A model generated the notes under the pieces. It saw nothing but the letters and a program-made list of their open reading frames with translations, did no database searches and had not been told where the DNA came from. A stretch of 41,510 bases of DNA from Fibrobacter sp. (GTDB lineage Bacteria; Fibrobacterota; Fibrobacteria; Fibrobacterales; Fibrobacteraceae): positions 1-41,510 of the forward strand of contig JAEDLI010000009.1 in assembly GCA_016295375.1 (NCBI GenBank), given 5' to 3'. Position numbers and translations under genes: made by a program. Within the stretch, counting starts at the first letter, position 1, and every line of letters begins with the position of its first letter. Shown in pieces: positions 17,654 to 25,211 of the stretch.

Positions 17654-19465
17654 ATGAACTTCAAGAAAGCGTTTACGTTCTGTATTCCTGCTGTACTCGC
17701 CTGCAGTCTTCTCGCAGCCTGCGGTGACGATTCCTCTAGCGGCGACCCCACAGCGCCGGGAGACGACGCCATAGAATCTTCGGCAACCGAAGGTTCCGCC
17801 GATTCCAACAATCCCGGTTCTTCTGATTCTGCCACAAGTTCATCGGGAACGAACACTACCTCCTCTACTACCGGGAACTCTTCGGCAAGCAACACCCCGG
17901 CAAACCTTGGAACCCCCGTGCTGACGGTAAGCGGCACCGACATCCTATACAACGGCAAGAAGATTTTCTTCTCGGGCACAAACCTGGCCTGGAGCGATTA
18001 CAACTCCGACGTGGGCGATTCCCCCCTTAACGAGAACGCTTGGCGCAAGGCTGTGGAAGGCACCCGGGCTGCAGGGGGCAATGCCATCCGCTGGTGGCTC
18101 TTCAACAACATGAGCCAGAGTCCCACCATCGACCCGACCACCCACTTGGTCACCGGACCTAAGGAAAACACTATCGCCAACATGAAGAAGGCCTTAGATA
18201 TCGCCGAGGAATACGGCGTGATGGTCTCCATGTGTCTGTTCAGTCACAACCTGATGGAACCCAACCAGTGGGGTCTTTACAGCGAGAAGTTGGATATCGA
18301 CGCCAACACCAAGCTGTTCGAGGACGACGGAACGGAAGCGTTTATCAAGAACGTCTTGGAGCCCGTAGTCAAGGCTATCGGATTCCACAAGGCACTCATG
18401 ACCTGGGAAGTGTTCAACGAACCCGAGGGCATGACCACCGTAGGTTGGACCACCAAGAAGATGGACAAGGAAAAAATCCAGAAGTTTACCAACAAGGTGG
18501 CCGCCGCCATTCACAATATCGACAAGGGATTCCTGGTCTCTACCGGTAGCGTGAACATCAAGTACCAGAGCTGGTGGAACGACGCCGAACTGATCAAGGC
18601 CGGTGGCGAGGCCAACGGCACCCTGGACTTTTTCCAGACCCACTACTACCCCTACTACCAGGATGACGCCGTCTCTCCCTTCGTGAACACGGCCGCCCAA
18701 ATGGCCACGACCTACAGCTACGACAAGAAGCCCATGATTATCGGGGAATTCCCCGCCAGCGGTTGGAAGGGCGACACCTATACATCTAACATGGCCGCAA
18801 AGACGGAGATTTCTACCGAGGAATGCTACCGCAAGGCCTTTGACGGCGGTTACGCGGGTGCCCTGGCCTGGCAGTACATCGGCGACAAGACGGAATCCCA
18901 GTTCGGCGGTTACAGCTACACCATCGAGCCCGCCCTCGAAGCCATGAAGGCCCTAGCTTCCAAGGAAGAGGCCAGCATCAAGATCAAGGACGTGACCATC
19001 GAGGAATCCAGCGGCGACGGCATGATGGCCGTGACCTACGGAGCCGACAACGCCCAGATCGAATACCAAAAGACATTTGACCTGAGCGGAGCGACGGAAC
19101 TCACCTTCGAAGCCAAGAACAACGGGAAATCGGCAGCGCAACTGAACTTGATATTCAAGCTCACTGATGCCTGGACCTGGACCGAAATTGACGGCGCCTG
19201 CGAAGTGGCCGCCGGGGAAAAGAAGACCTGTTCCTTCAACATATCAAGTTACACGGACCGCAACAAGACTCTGAGCATCATCGTGGCCAACTACGCCAAG
19301 GGGTATACGGGGACCATCCTTTACGACAACTTCAAGGCTGGCGACCAGATATTGTTCGATTTCAACGCCGACAAGTACGATGCCTTCAGCCGTAGTTACG
19401 CCAACACGGAAGCAATGATTCCCGAAATCAAGGTGGTGTTCAACAACCCCGACTACAAGAAGTAA
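17654..19465 (+). CDS. Lipoprotein glycoside hydrolase family 5 (probable beta-mannanase)
   Basis: A 603-aa surface lipoprotein: signal peptide with lipobox LAAC (Cys23), a Ser/Thr/Gly-rich linker to about residue 85, then a GH5-type TIM barrel. It begins with ILYNGKKIFFSGTNLAWSDYN and has the signature TWEVFNEPEG with putative acid/base Glu256 and MIIGEFPASG with putative nucleophile Glu365. After about residue 435 there is a beta-sandwich module (FDLSGATELTFEAKNN..TILYDNFKAG) that looks carbohydrate-binding. Beta-1,4-mannanase activity is inferred from the barrel type and the adjacent GH26 gene; another beta-glucan or mannan specificity is possible. GH26 follows after 36 nt without a terminator, so the two are probably one operon. 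Confidence 0.85.
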   Translation: MNFKKAFTFCIPAVLACSLLAACGDDSSSGDPTAPGDDAIESSATEGSADSNNPGSSDSATSSSGTNTTSSTTGNSSASNTPANLGTPVLTVSGTDILYNGKKIFFSGTNLAWSDYNSDVGDSPLNENAWRKAVEGTRAAGGNAIRWWLFNNMSQSPTIDPTTHLVTGPKENTIANMKKALDIAEEYGVMVSMCLFSHNLMEPNQWGLYSEKLDIDANTKLFEDDGTEAFIKNVLEPVVKAIGFHKALMTWEVFNEPEGMTTVGWTTKKMDKEKIQKFTNKVAAAIHNIDKGFLVSTGSVNIKYQSWWNDAELIKAGGEANGTLDFFQTHYYPYYQDDAVSPFVNTAAQMATTYSYDKKPMIIGEFPASGWKGDTYTSNMAAKTEISTEECYRKAFDGGYAGALAWQYIGDKTESQFGGYSYTIEPALEAMKALASKEEASIKIKDVTIEESSGDGMMAVTYGADNAQIEYQKTFDLSGATELTFEAKNNGKSAAQLNLIFKLTDAWTWTEIDGACEVAAGEKKTCSFNISSYTDRNKTLSIIVANYAKGYTGTILYDNFKAGDQILFDFNADKYDAFSRSYANTEAMIPEIKVVFNNPDYKK

Positions 19466-19501
19466 TTTTTAACAACACAAAAAAAGGGAAAGGATTGGAT
19501 T

Positions 19502-21220
19502 ATGGATATTAAAAAAGCGACTATTGCTTTTGGTTTAATGGTCGCCGTCTATGCAGGAGCCACCAAGTACGAGGCCGAAGAAGCGACCATAGGGGGCGAT
19601 GCCACCAAAAAGGGAACCTATGTGGACCTGAACCAAGGTTCCATCACGTTTAGCAACGTTTCCGTGGATGCGGCAGGGAAATACGCCCTAGTCATCCACT
19701 GCGCGGGCTCCTATGGTGATAAGGACAACAATATCGAAGTCAACGGGGCTTCGGCAGGGACATTCCACGTAAACGAAGGAAACGATTATGTGGACATATC
19801 TACCAGTGTCACCTTAAAGGCAGGAACAAATACCGTAGCCATTACAGCTAGTTGGGGCTGGATCAAGGTGGACTACATCGAAATCAACCCCTTCGAGTCA
19901 AAGGCATTCAACATCTCCAGCACCCTGGTCACGAAGGATGCTACGGCCGAGGCTGTCAAACTCTACGGATTCCTGGTGGAAAACTTTGGCAAAAAGACCA
20001 TCTCCGGCATCATGACTGGTAATATGGATAGTTATACCCTTAACCAGGACTTTAAAACCCACGAAGACGTAGCGGACATTTATACCCGAAGCGGAAAATA
20101 TCCCGCCCTGGTGGGATTTGACTTCCTCTTCTCTACCGGACCCAACGCAAGCGGCTCCTGGAACAAGGCTTATGACGAAAAAGCCCTGTTCCTGGCAAAG
20201 AACCTGTGGAGCCAAGGGGGAATCCCTGCATTCAGCTGGCATTGGAAAGACCCAACCGACAAGGCGGACGCCTTTTATGCTACTGAACAGGCTGCAAAAA
20301 ATTCTGGCGGAACAGAATGGACCACCTTCCGAGTATCGGAAGCCTTTGTGTCTGGAACCACCAACTGGAATAAGGAATCCGACGCCTATAAGGGAATTAT
20401 TGCCGACATCGACTACATTGCCGACTATTTCCTGCAACTCCAGAAGGACGGCGTGGCCGCCATCTTCAGGCCCCTGCACGAAGCGGGCGGAGATTGGTTC
20501 TGGTGGAGCAACAGCACCACGGGACCACAATATGCGGCCCTGTACCGCTTGGTCTATGACGAAATGGTGAACGTGAAGGGCGTAAAGAACCTGGTGTGGG
20601 TATTCAACCCCGAAGCTTCTCTTGACGTGTCCTGGGACCCGGGCGCCGACTACTACGACGTGATTTCTGTGGACATCTATAACAACGCCAATGACCATTC
20701 CAGCAATTCCTCCGCCTTTGATTCCTTCAAGGACAAATGGGGCACCTCCAAGATACTGGCCCTGTCCGAAAACGGACCCATTCCCGATGTGAACAACATG
20801 CATACCGACCAGGCCGTATGGAGTTGGTGGATGCCCTGGTACAGTTCCTGGAGCGGCCCCTGGCCGGGCCAAACTGCCAACAGCGTATGGAAGAGCAATA
20901 TGGAAGATGACCGGATTATCACCTTCGAGGATATGCCCGGATGGAATACATATACACCACCAGCCACCATTACTGCAAGAACGGCCACCAATGCAAATCT
21001 GCTCCTGAGAAACAACTCTCTTACGCTGAACATTGCCAAATCTGGAACTATCTCTCTAGACGTATTCGACCTGCAGGGGAACCGGGTAACCAGCCTCTAC
21101 GAGGGTGCCCTCTCTGCCGGGACCCACCAGTTCAGCCTTTCGGGTATGGCCCGCGGGTCGTACCTGGTGCGGGCTAGGGGCGCCGGACTTTCTGCAACGA
21201 AGCGGATTGTCATCAAGTAA
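19502..21220 (+). CDS. Exported GH26 beta-mannanase with CBM35-like module and C-terminal sorting domain
   Basis: A 572-aa secreted enzyme. The signal peptide (about 1-20) is followed by a CBM35-like mannan-binding module (about 21-135; KYEAEEATIGG at the start, WIKVDYIEI at the end). The GH26 catalytic domain (about 140-470) has IFRPLHEAGGDWFWW with acid/base Glu327 and LALSENGPIPD with nucleophile Glu423. The last ~70 residues (LDVFDLQGNRVTSLYEG..GSYLVRARG..RIVIK) form a C-terminal domain like type IX secretion sorting tails, also present in the 1955-aa protein. It should cleave internal beta-1,4-mannosidic bonds of galacto- or glucomannan outside the cell. AAAGGA precedes the ATG. It is co-transcribed with the GH5 gene and closed by a strong terminator. 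Confidence 0.92.
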   Translation: MDIKKATIAFGLMVAVYAGATKYEAEEATIGGDATKKGTYVDLNQGSITFSNVSVDAAGKYALVIHCAGSYGDKDNNIEVNGASAGTFHVNEGNDYVDISTSVTLKAGTNTVAITASWGWIKVDYIEINPFESKAFNISSTLVTKDATAEAVKLYGFLVENFGKKTISGIMTGNMDSYTLNQDFKTHEDVADIYTRSGKYPALVGFDFLFSTGPNASGSWNKAYDEKALFLAKNLWSQGGIPAFSWHWKDPTDKADAFYATEQAAKNSGGTEWTTFRVSEAFVSGTTNWNKESDAYKGIIADIDYIADYFLQLQKDGVAAIFRPLHEAGGDWFWWSNSTTGPQYAALYRLVYDEMVNVKGVKNLVWVFNPEASLDVSWDPGADYYDVISVDIYNNANDHSSNSSAFDSFKDKWGTSKILALSENGPIPDVNNMHTDQAVWSWWMPWYSSWSGPWPGQTANSVWKSNMEDDRIITFEDMPGWNTYTPPATITARTATNANLLLRNNSLTLNIAKSGTISLDVFDLQGNRVTSLYEGALSAGTHQFSLSGMARGSYLVRARGAGLSATKRIVIK

Positions 21221-21240
21221 GGCCTGATTTTTTCAAAAGG

Positions 21241-21272
21241 AATCCCTGCAACCAAAGTTGCGGGGATTTTTC
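21241..21272 (+). terminator. Rho-independent terminator of the mannanase operon
   Basis: A 12-bp stem with one T-G wobble, CAAA loop, followed by a T run, 20 nt after the GH26 stop. Confidence 0.92.
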
Positions 21273-21301
21273 TTTGGGTTGAAAATACCTCGGGTTTTTG
21301 C

Positions 21302-21307
21302 TATATT
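21302..21307 (+). promoter_or_regulatory. -10 box of the tRNA-Ser gene
   Basis: TTTTGCTATATT lies 12 nt before the mature tRNA 5' end. It shows that the same box serves stable RNA. Confidence 0.5.
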
Positions 21308-21319
21308 GGCCCAAACCTT

Positions 21320-21404
21320 GGAGAGATGCCAGAGTGGTCGATTGGGCCGGTCTCGAAAACCGGAGTCTGTCACAGGACCGAGGGTTCGAACCCCTCTCTC
21401 TCCT
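21320..21404 (+). tRNA. tRNA-Ser (anticodon CGA)
   Basis: A class II tRNA. The acceptor GGAGAGA pairs with TCTCTCC; the anticodon stem CCGGT/ACCGG encloses the loop CTCGAAA, giving anticodon CGA for UCG codons. There is a long variable arm, and the T-arm has GGTTCGAACC. CCA is not encoded. The base at the discriminator position reads T rather than the usual G of tRNA-Ser, which is odd. Confidence 0.93.
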
Positions 21405-21405
21405 G

Positions 21406-21443
21406 AAAAAATAAAGGACCCCCTGCGGGTCCTTTATTTTTTC
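21406..21443 (+). terminator. Rho-independent terminator of tRNA-Ser
   Basis: A 14-bp stem (AAAATAAAGGACCC with GGGTCCTTTATTTT) followed by TT, immediately after the tRNA. Confidence 0.9.
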
Positions 21444-21453
21444 AGGGGTAGAT

Positions 21454-21570
21454 GTTCGAACCCTCGGAGAGGGTTCGATTGACTGCGCGTGAACGAAGTG
21501 AACTTGCGCAGTCAAGGATTTTGGCGAAGCCAAAACCCGAAGGGTTGCGGGGAAACAAAGTGACCCCGCA
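21454..21570. repeat. String of perfect hairpins after the tRNA, including an inverted T-arm fragment
   Basis: In order: TCGAACCCTC/GAGGGTTCGA (21456-21478), whose left arm repeats 14 nt of the tRNA T-arm region in inverted orientation; a 10-bp stem TTGACTGCGC/GCGCAGTCAA (21479-21515); TTTTGGC/GCCAAAA (21519-21535); TGCGGGG/CCCCGCA (21546-21570). No open reading frame of note. Confidence 0.7.
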
Positions 21571-21663
21571 ATCCCACCCCTCTCGATTCCTGAATGATTT
21601 GTCCATTTTTCGAGGGGGTGGAGGCGAAGGAATAATATGACTGAGCAATCCCACCCCTCTTTT

Positions 21664-22075
21664 AATGACCGTTCGGCGTCCTCATTTGGTATTGTCCCTC
21701 CGGATACGCCTCACTCTCGCCGACACGACTCGTTAATACGAGTCGCTTTCGGCTCACGGTAACGACCGTTCGGCGTCCTCATTTGGTATTGTCCCTCCGG
21801 ATACGCCTCACTCTCGCCGTCACGACTCGTTAATACGAGTCGCTTTCGGCTCACGGTAACGACCGTTCGGCGTCATCATCTGGTATTGTCCCTCCAGATA
21901 CGCCTCACTTTCGCCGTCACGACTCGTTAATACGAGTCGCTTTCGGCTCACGGTAATGACCGTTCGGCATCCTCATTTGGTACTGTCCCTCCGGACACGC
22001 CTCACTCTCGCAACCGCCCGCAGTTAATACTGGGGGCTTGTTGCTCACGACGACCGTTCGGCGTCATCATCTGGA
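21664..22075. repeat. 97-bp tandem repeat array with conserved hairpins (five units)
   Basis: Units start at 21664, 21761, 21858, 21955 and about 22050; the first four spacings are exactly 97 bp and the fifth unit is truncated. Each full unit opens with GACCGT and closes with ACGGT, and holds a two-tier hairpin: an outer GCCG/CGGC stem and an inner CGACTCG/CGAGTCG stem over a TTAATA loop. Unit 4 replaces both stems with a different but still complementary pair (GCAAC/GTTGC outside; GCCC and CAGT with ACTG and GGGC inside). No spacers, coding frame or protein gene is associated. Confidence 0.92.
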
Positions 22076-22078
22076 ACT

Positions 22079-22210
22079 GCTCCTCCTTCGTCATGCCGAG
22101 CCTGCGAGGCATCCAGGAACGAACCGCCCCGGTTTCTTACCCAAAGGGCATAACTCAACTAAGGAAACAAGTTTCCAAGTTTCGTTTACTGGCTTCGCAC
22201 TCAGGATGAC
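22079..22210. repeat. Dispersed palindromic repeat DNA
   Basis: Begins with GTCATGCC..GGCATCC and ends with CAGGATGAC, the same outer signature as the composite elements at 16440 and 27487, with a longer unrelated interior. No gene seen. Confidence 0.45.
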
Positions 22211-22221
22211 GACGGGGTCTT

Positions 22222-22367
22222 AGGGGCGAAGCCCCTAGGAGAAGGGGTAGCGGAAGCAGCAAGGAAATCCCCGCCAAGACGATAGTGGATCCTCGCCTTC
22301 GCGAGGATGACGAAAAAAGGTCGCGGGGATGGCGAGCCGCTGGAGCGAGGGGAAGGCATTCCCCTTT
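22222..22367 (+). repeat. Mosaic hairpin repeat (GGGG element), copy 2
   Basis: The left edge is an AGGGGC..GCCCCT hairpin plus AGGAGAAGGGGTAGCGGAAG; the right edge is GCGAGGGGAAGGCATTCCCC. An ATGAC-type palindrome (22288-22311, GATCCTCGC..GCGAGGATGAC) is embedded within it. Confidence 0.7.
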
Positions 22368-22450
22368 CATCTCATATTTCACATCTCGCATTCCACACCT
22401 CACACCTCAAACCTCAAACCCCTAAATCCTAGATCCTAGCCCCTAATCCC
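22367..22450 (+). repeat. Twelve-unit heptamer tract upstream of the HIT gene
   Basis: An uninterrupted 7-bp phase over 84 nt that drifts in sequence from TCATCTC through ACACCTC and AAACCTC to TAGATCC, TAGCCCC and TAATCCC. It abuts the promoter box at 22456. Confidence 0.85.
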
Positions 22451-22455
22451 TTTAC

Positions 22456-22461
22456 TATATT
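22456..22461 (+). promoter_or_regulatory. -10 box of the HIT gene, near-leaderless
   Basis: TTTACTATATT; 10 nt to the ATG at 22472. Confidence 0.5.
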
Positions 22462-22471
22462 AATAATCACT

Positions 22472-22828
22472 ATGAGCGAAAACTGCCTTTTCTGTAAAAT
22501 CATCAAGGGAGAAATCCCTTCCAAGAAAATCTACGAAGACGACGACGTGTTCGCCTTCTACGACGTGGCACCCCAGGCCCCCGTCCACTTTCTGGTGGTC
22601 CCCAAGCGCCATATCGCCTCCCTCATGGACATGAAGCCCGAAGACGCCGAGCTGGTGGGCAAGCTGCTCTACCGCGGCCAGCAAATCGCCAAGGACCTGG
22701 GTCTCGAAGAGTCCGGCGCCCGTTTCGTGTTCAACTGCAAGGAAGATGCGGGCCAGACCGTTTTCCACATCCACCTGCACGTGGTGGGCGGACAGAAGTT
22801 CGGCTGGCCTCCGTTCCCGGTTATCTAG
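22472..22828 (+). CDS. HIT-family nucleotide-binding protein (HinT-like)
   Basis: A 118-aa cytoplasmic histidine triad protein of the HinT branch, which hydrolyses purine nucleoside phosphoramidates and adenylylated substrates. The N-terminal CLFCKIIKGEIPSKKIYEDD and the C-terminal triad HIHLHVVGG are both intact, and the length is typical. It lies upstream of recO on the same strand with a 91-nt gap containing a possible TATAAC box, so coupling to recO is loose. Confidence 0.95.
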   Translation: MSENCLFCKIIKGEIPSKKIYEDDDVFAFYDVAPQAPVHFLVVPKRHIASLMDMKPEDAELVGKLLYRGQQIAKDLGLEESGARFVFNCKEDAGQTVFHIHLHVVGGQKFGWPPFPVI

Positions 22829-22919
22829 ACGAGAGATTTGTTCGGCTCTGCTCGCAAGTACCGAAAGAATCGTTTTACTCTATAACATTCCTCTCCAAAA
22901 CACTCTCGTCTCTCGTCTA

Positions 22920-23660
22920 ATGCAAAAATCCAAGTCCATAGTCCTCCACCGTTACCCCTACAGCGATTCCAGCTGGATCGTGAAGGCCCTGACGGAGGAA
23001 TGCGGGATCGTGTCCTTCATCGTGAAGGGCGGAAAGCGGAAGGAGTCCCCTTTCAGGGGCGCCCTGGACCCGCTCGCTCTTGCGGAGGTGGTGTTCAAAC
23101 ACAACCCGAATGCCGAACTGCAGTTCGTCAAGGAGGCCTCGCTTCTCCGCTGGCACGAATCCATGCGAGGCGACCTGCTGCACCTGGCGCAGGCCCAGGT
23201 GATGGCGGAAATGATCCTGCGTTACGCCCCCCAGGGCGTGCCCCTGGAAGAGGAATTCCAGCATCTGGAAGCATCGCTTGCGGAACTGGACAGCAAGGAC
23301 CTTGCCGACGGCGCCTTCGCCCGTTGGCTCCTTGCCACCTGCGAAATGTGGGGCTACCATCTGGAACTTGGCGCCTGCGGGCGCTGCGAAAAGCCCCTGA
23401 CGGAACCGGCGGCGGATTTTTCGCCGGAATCGGGGACGTTCCTGTGCAAGGACTGCCTGGGAGTCGCCTCCCCCCGCGCCAAGAAGGAAACCCTGGACGG
23501 ATTCTGGGCACTCCACAGGAACTTGCCCTTTCAAGATTTCCAATATACCGAAAACGCCTTAATTTCCTATCTTAGGAACCACATCGGCTTCTTGAAGGAA
23601 ATACATTCCCTCCAATGGCTACAGGAGATTCGACAACTATGCTCAACCCCAAAGACATAA
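22920..23660 (+). CDS. recO: DNA repair protein RecO
   Basis: A 246-aa recombination mediator that helps RecR load RecA on SSB-coated single-stranded DNA. The N-terminal OB fold has SIVLHRYPYSDSSWIVKALT and GIVSFIVKGGKR. A zinc site in the C-terminal helical domain is seen as Cys153, Cys156, Cys176 and Cys179. The start at ATG 22920 matches the family N-terminus; the open frame upstream (to 22746) lies over the HIT gene and is not real. The last 22 bp overlap the start of panB, so the two are probably translationally coupled. Confidence 0.93.
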   Translation: MQKSKSIVLHRYPYSDSSWIVKALTEECGIVSFIVKGGKRKESPFRGALDPLALAEVVFKHNPNAELQFVKEASLLRWHESMRGDLLHLAQAQVMAEMILRYAPQGVPLEEEFQHLEASLAELDSKDLADGAFARWLLATCEMWGYHLELGACGRCEKPLTEPAADFSPESGTFLCKDCLGVASPRAKKETLDGFWALHRNLPFQDFQYTENALISYLRNHIGFLKEIHSLQWLQEIRQLCSTPKT

Positions 23661-24421
23661 CCGAAAAGAAAGCCAAGGGTGAAAAAATTTCCATGGTCAC
23701 CGCCTACGATTTCGCCTTCGCCCAGATGGCGGAGGCCGCAGGCATCGACCAGATTCTGGTAGGCGACAGCCTCGCCAACACCATGCTGGGCTATAAGACC
23801 ACCCGCGACGTGGGCATGACCGAAATGCTCATCTTCGTGGGAGCGGTGTGCCGGGGCGCCCCCAACACCCACGTGGTAGCCGACATGCCCTACATGAGCG
23901 ACAAGGATCCCCAGACGGCCTACGACAATGCCCGCCGGTTTCTGGACCTGGGTGCTGCCAGCGTCAAGCTGGAAGGAACTCCCCAGGGTGTGCTGGAATT
24001 CCTCTGCGGTCACGACATTCCCGTGTGCGCTCACCTGGGACTGCTCCCCCAGACGGCGGAAAACTTCAAGCAGAAGGGAAAGACGGAAGAAGAGGCCCGC
24101 GCCATCGAACAGGCCGCCCGCTTTGTGGATAACCTGGGCTGTTTCGAGATGGTGCTGGAGCACATTCCCGAGGAACTGGGCACAAAAATCACCCGGGAGG
24201 TAAAGGCCGTGACTATCGGCATCGGCGGCGGGCGCTATACCGACGGCCAGGTGCTGGTGATGCACGATGCCCTGGGCATGCACCAGAAAAAAATTCCGCC
24301 CTTCGCCACCAAGTTCGTGAACATGTTCGACCTTGGCGTAGAAGGATTCAAGAAATACATCGACAGCGTGAAAATCCCGCGCTATAATTCCAGCTGCAAG
24401 AAATTTTTCTCTTGTAGATAA
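23639..24421 (+). CDS. panB: 3-methyl-2-oxobutanoate hydroxymethyltransferase PanB
   Basis: A 260-aa enzyme that transfers a hydroxymethyl group from methylene-THF to ketoisovalerate, giving ketopantoate, the first committed step of pantothenate and CoA synthesis. Seen: KISMVTAYDF near the N-terminus, the Mg-site segment ILVGDSLANTMLGY, VVADMPYMS, GAASVKLEG and the late IGIGGGRYTDGQVLV with the catalytic Glu region VLEHIPEELG before it. ATG 23639 is preferred (ACAGGAG about 11 nt upstream); an ATG at 23615 in the same frame is possible. panC and panE are not in the window. A terminator follows. Confidence 0.95.
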   Translation: MLNPKDITEKKAKGEKISMVTAYDFAFAQMAEAAGIDQILVGDSLANTMLGYKTTRDVGMTEMLIFVGAVCRGAPNTHVVADMPYMSDKDPQTAYDNARRFLDLGAASVKLEGTPQGVLEFLCGHDIPVCAHLGLLPQTAENFKQKGKTEEEARAIEQAARFVDNLGCFEMVLEHIPEELGTKITREVKAVTIGIGGGRYTDGQVLVMHDALGMHQKKIPPFATKFVNMFDLGVEGFKKYIDSVKIPRYNSSCKKFFSCR

Positions 24422-24432
24422 ACTTTTTTTTG

Positions 24433-24463
24433 CGTCCGGCGAGACTCTCGACGGACGTTTTTT
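24433..24463 (+). terminator. Rho-independent terminator of recO-panB
   Basis: CGTCCG..CGGACG stem with an inner GAG/CTC pairing, followed by six T. Confidence 0.85.
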
Positions 24464-24469
24464 GTTTTT

Positions 24470-24760
24470 CGACAGACGAATTTCCACGTTCCGAAAAAAA
24501 TTTTCCAAAAAAATTTCAAAAAATTTTTCGCGAAAAAAAAACTCTTCGCGATATCTCAAAATGAAAAATTTTTCAGACAACAAAACAAAAACACTCTTAT
24601 CAAAAACTTTTATCAAAACTTTGATTATCATTAAGTTATGAAATCAAAAAACGGCCTACTTTCACAGATAAAGTAACAAACAGAGATCGCACGCGTATAA
24701 TGACAGATTTTTTCCTTGTCAATACCTTTTTGAAAAAAAAGGAAAAAAATTTCAAAAAAG
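24470..24760 (+). promoter_or_regulatory. Strongly A/T-tract-rich region upstream of the histone-like gene
   Basis: About 290 bp with no credible gene, dominated by A and T runs, unlike the rest of the window. It contains a perfect TATAAT at 24696-24701. It resembles a curved or UP-element-type upstream region serving the strongly expressed-looking gene at 24834. No DnaA-box cluster was seen, so an origin is not supported. Confidence 0.45.
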
Positions 24761-24762
24761 TG

Positions 24763-24791
24763 TTGATTATTTGTGAAAAAAGAGTTATTTT
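24763..24791 (+). promoter_or_regulatory. Sigma70-type promoter of the histone-like gene
   Basis: TTGATT, a 17-nt spacer and TATTTT: the only promoter in the window with a clear -35 and ideal spacing. The predicted start near 24798 leaves a leader of about 36 nt with AAGGA before the ATG. Confidence 0.65.
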
Positions 24792-24833
24792 ATAGCTATC
24801 AAATCGTTAAACCCTAAAAAAAGGAAAAAAACA

Positions 24834-25103
24834 ATGGCTACAACAAAGAAACCCGCCGCTAAGAAACCCGCTGCCAAGAAGGTTGCCGCTAAGAAGCCCG
24901 CTCCTGCTAAGAAGGTTGCCGCCAAGAAGCCCGCTGCTAAGAAGGCTGCTCCTGCTAAGAAGGTTGCCGCTAAGAAGCCCGCTGCCAAGAAGGTTGCCGC
25001 CAAGAAGCCCGCTGCCAAGAAGGTTGCCGCCAAGAAGCCCGCTGCCAAGAAGGTTGCTGCTAAGAAGCCGGCTGCTAAGAAGGCTCCTGCCAAGAAGAAG
25101 TAA
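24834..25103 (+). CDS. Lys/Ala/Pro-rich histone H1-like DNA-binding protein
   Basis: An 89-aa extremely basic protein composed almost entirely of KKPAAKK and KKVAAKK repeats, like the C-terminal tails of histone H1 and of bacterial H1-like proteins (AlgP, Chlamydia Hc2, Bordetella BpH1). It should bind DNA or RNA non-specifically and act in nucleoid compaction; this is family-level inference. The repeat DNA is nearly identical from unit to unit, so copy number may vary between strains. It has its own strong promoter and terminator. The opposite strand is also open, but only as a mirror of the repeat. Confidence 0.88.
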   Translation: MATTKKPAAKKPAAKKVAAKKPAPAKKVAAKKPAAKKAAPAKKVAAKKPAAKKVAAKKPAAKKVAAKKPAAKKVAAKKPAAKKAPAKKK

Positions 25104-25126
25104 TTCTATTTCTCTCCTTTACAGAG

Positions 25127-25157
25127 CGGAGTTCCCTTCGGGACTCCGTTCTTTTTT
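25127..25157 (+). terminator. Rho-independent terminator of the histone-like gene
   Basis: A 9-bp stem CGGAGT.. with ..ACTCCG over a CTTC loop, then a T-rich run, 24 nt after the stop. Confidence 0.88.
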
Positions 25158-25199
25158 ATTCCGTCCGCCATCCTCTCCGGAAAATCGGCGGACATTTTC

Positions 25200-25205
25200 T
25201 ATTTT
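25200..25205 (+). promoter_or_regulatory. -10 box of the 25212 operon, leaderless
   Basis: TTTTCTATTTT; 6 nt to the ATG at 25212. Confidence 0.5.
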
Positions 25206-25211
25206 ATAGTC

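Noticed and set aside
21664..22075. CRISPR array
   Set aside because: The 97-bp units are contiguous, nearly identical over their whole length and have no unique spacers; no cas genes are present.
21454..22450. Remnant integrative island at tRNA-Ser
   Set aside because: An inverted T-arm fragment is present but there is no integrase, no direct att repeat and no cargo gene; only repeat DNA is seen.
22746..22919. Longer N-terminus for RecO
   Set aside because: The upstream open frame lies over the HIT gene, and the family N-terminus aligns with ATG 22920.
24470..24830. Replication origin
   Set aside because: A/T-rich, but no DnaA-box cluster and no dnaA, dnaN or gidA neighbours; it reads better as an upstream promoter region.
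24785..25093. Ala/Phe/Leu-rich minus-strand frame
   Set aside because: Mirror translation of the KKPAAKK repeat DNA; the + strand has promoter, Shine-Dalgarno and terminator.
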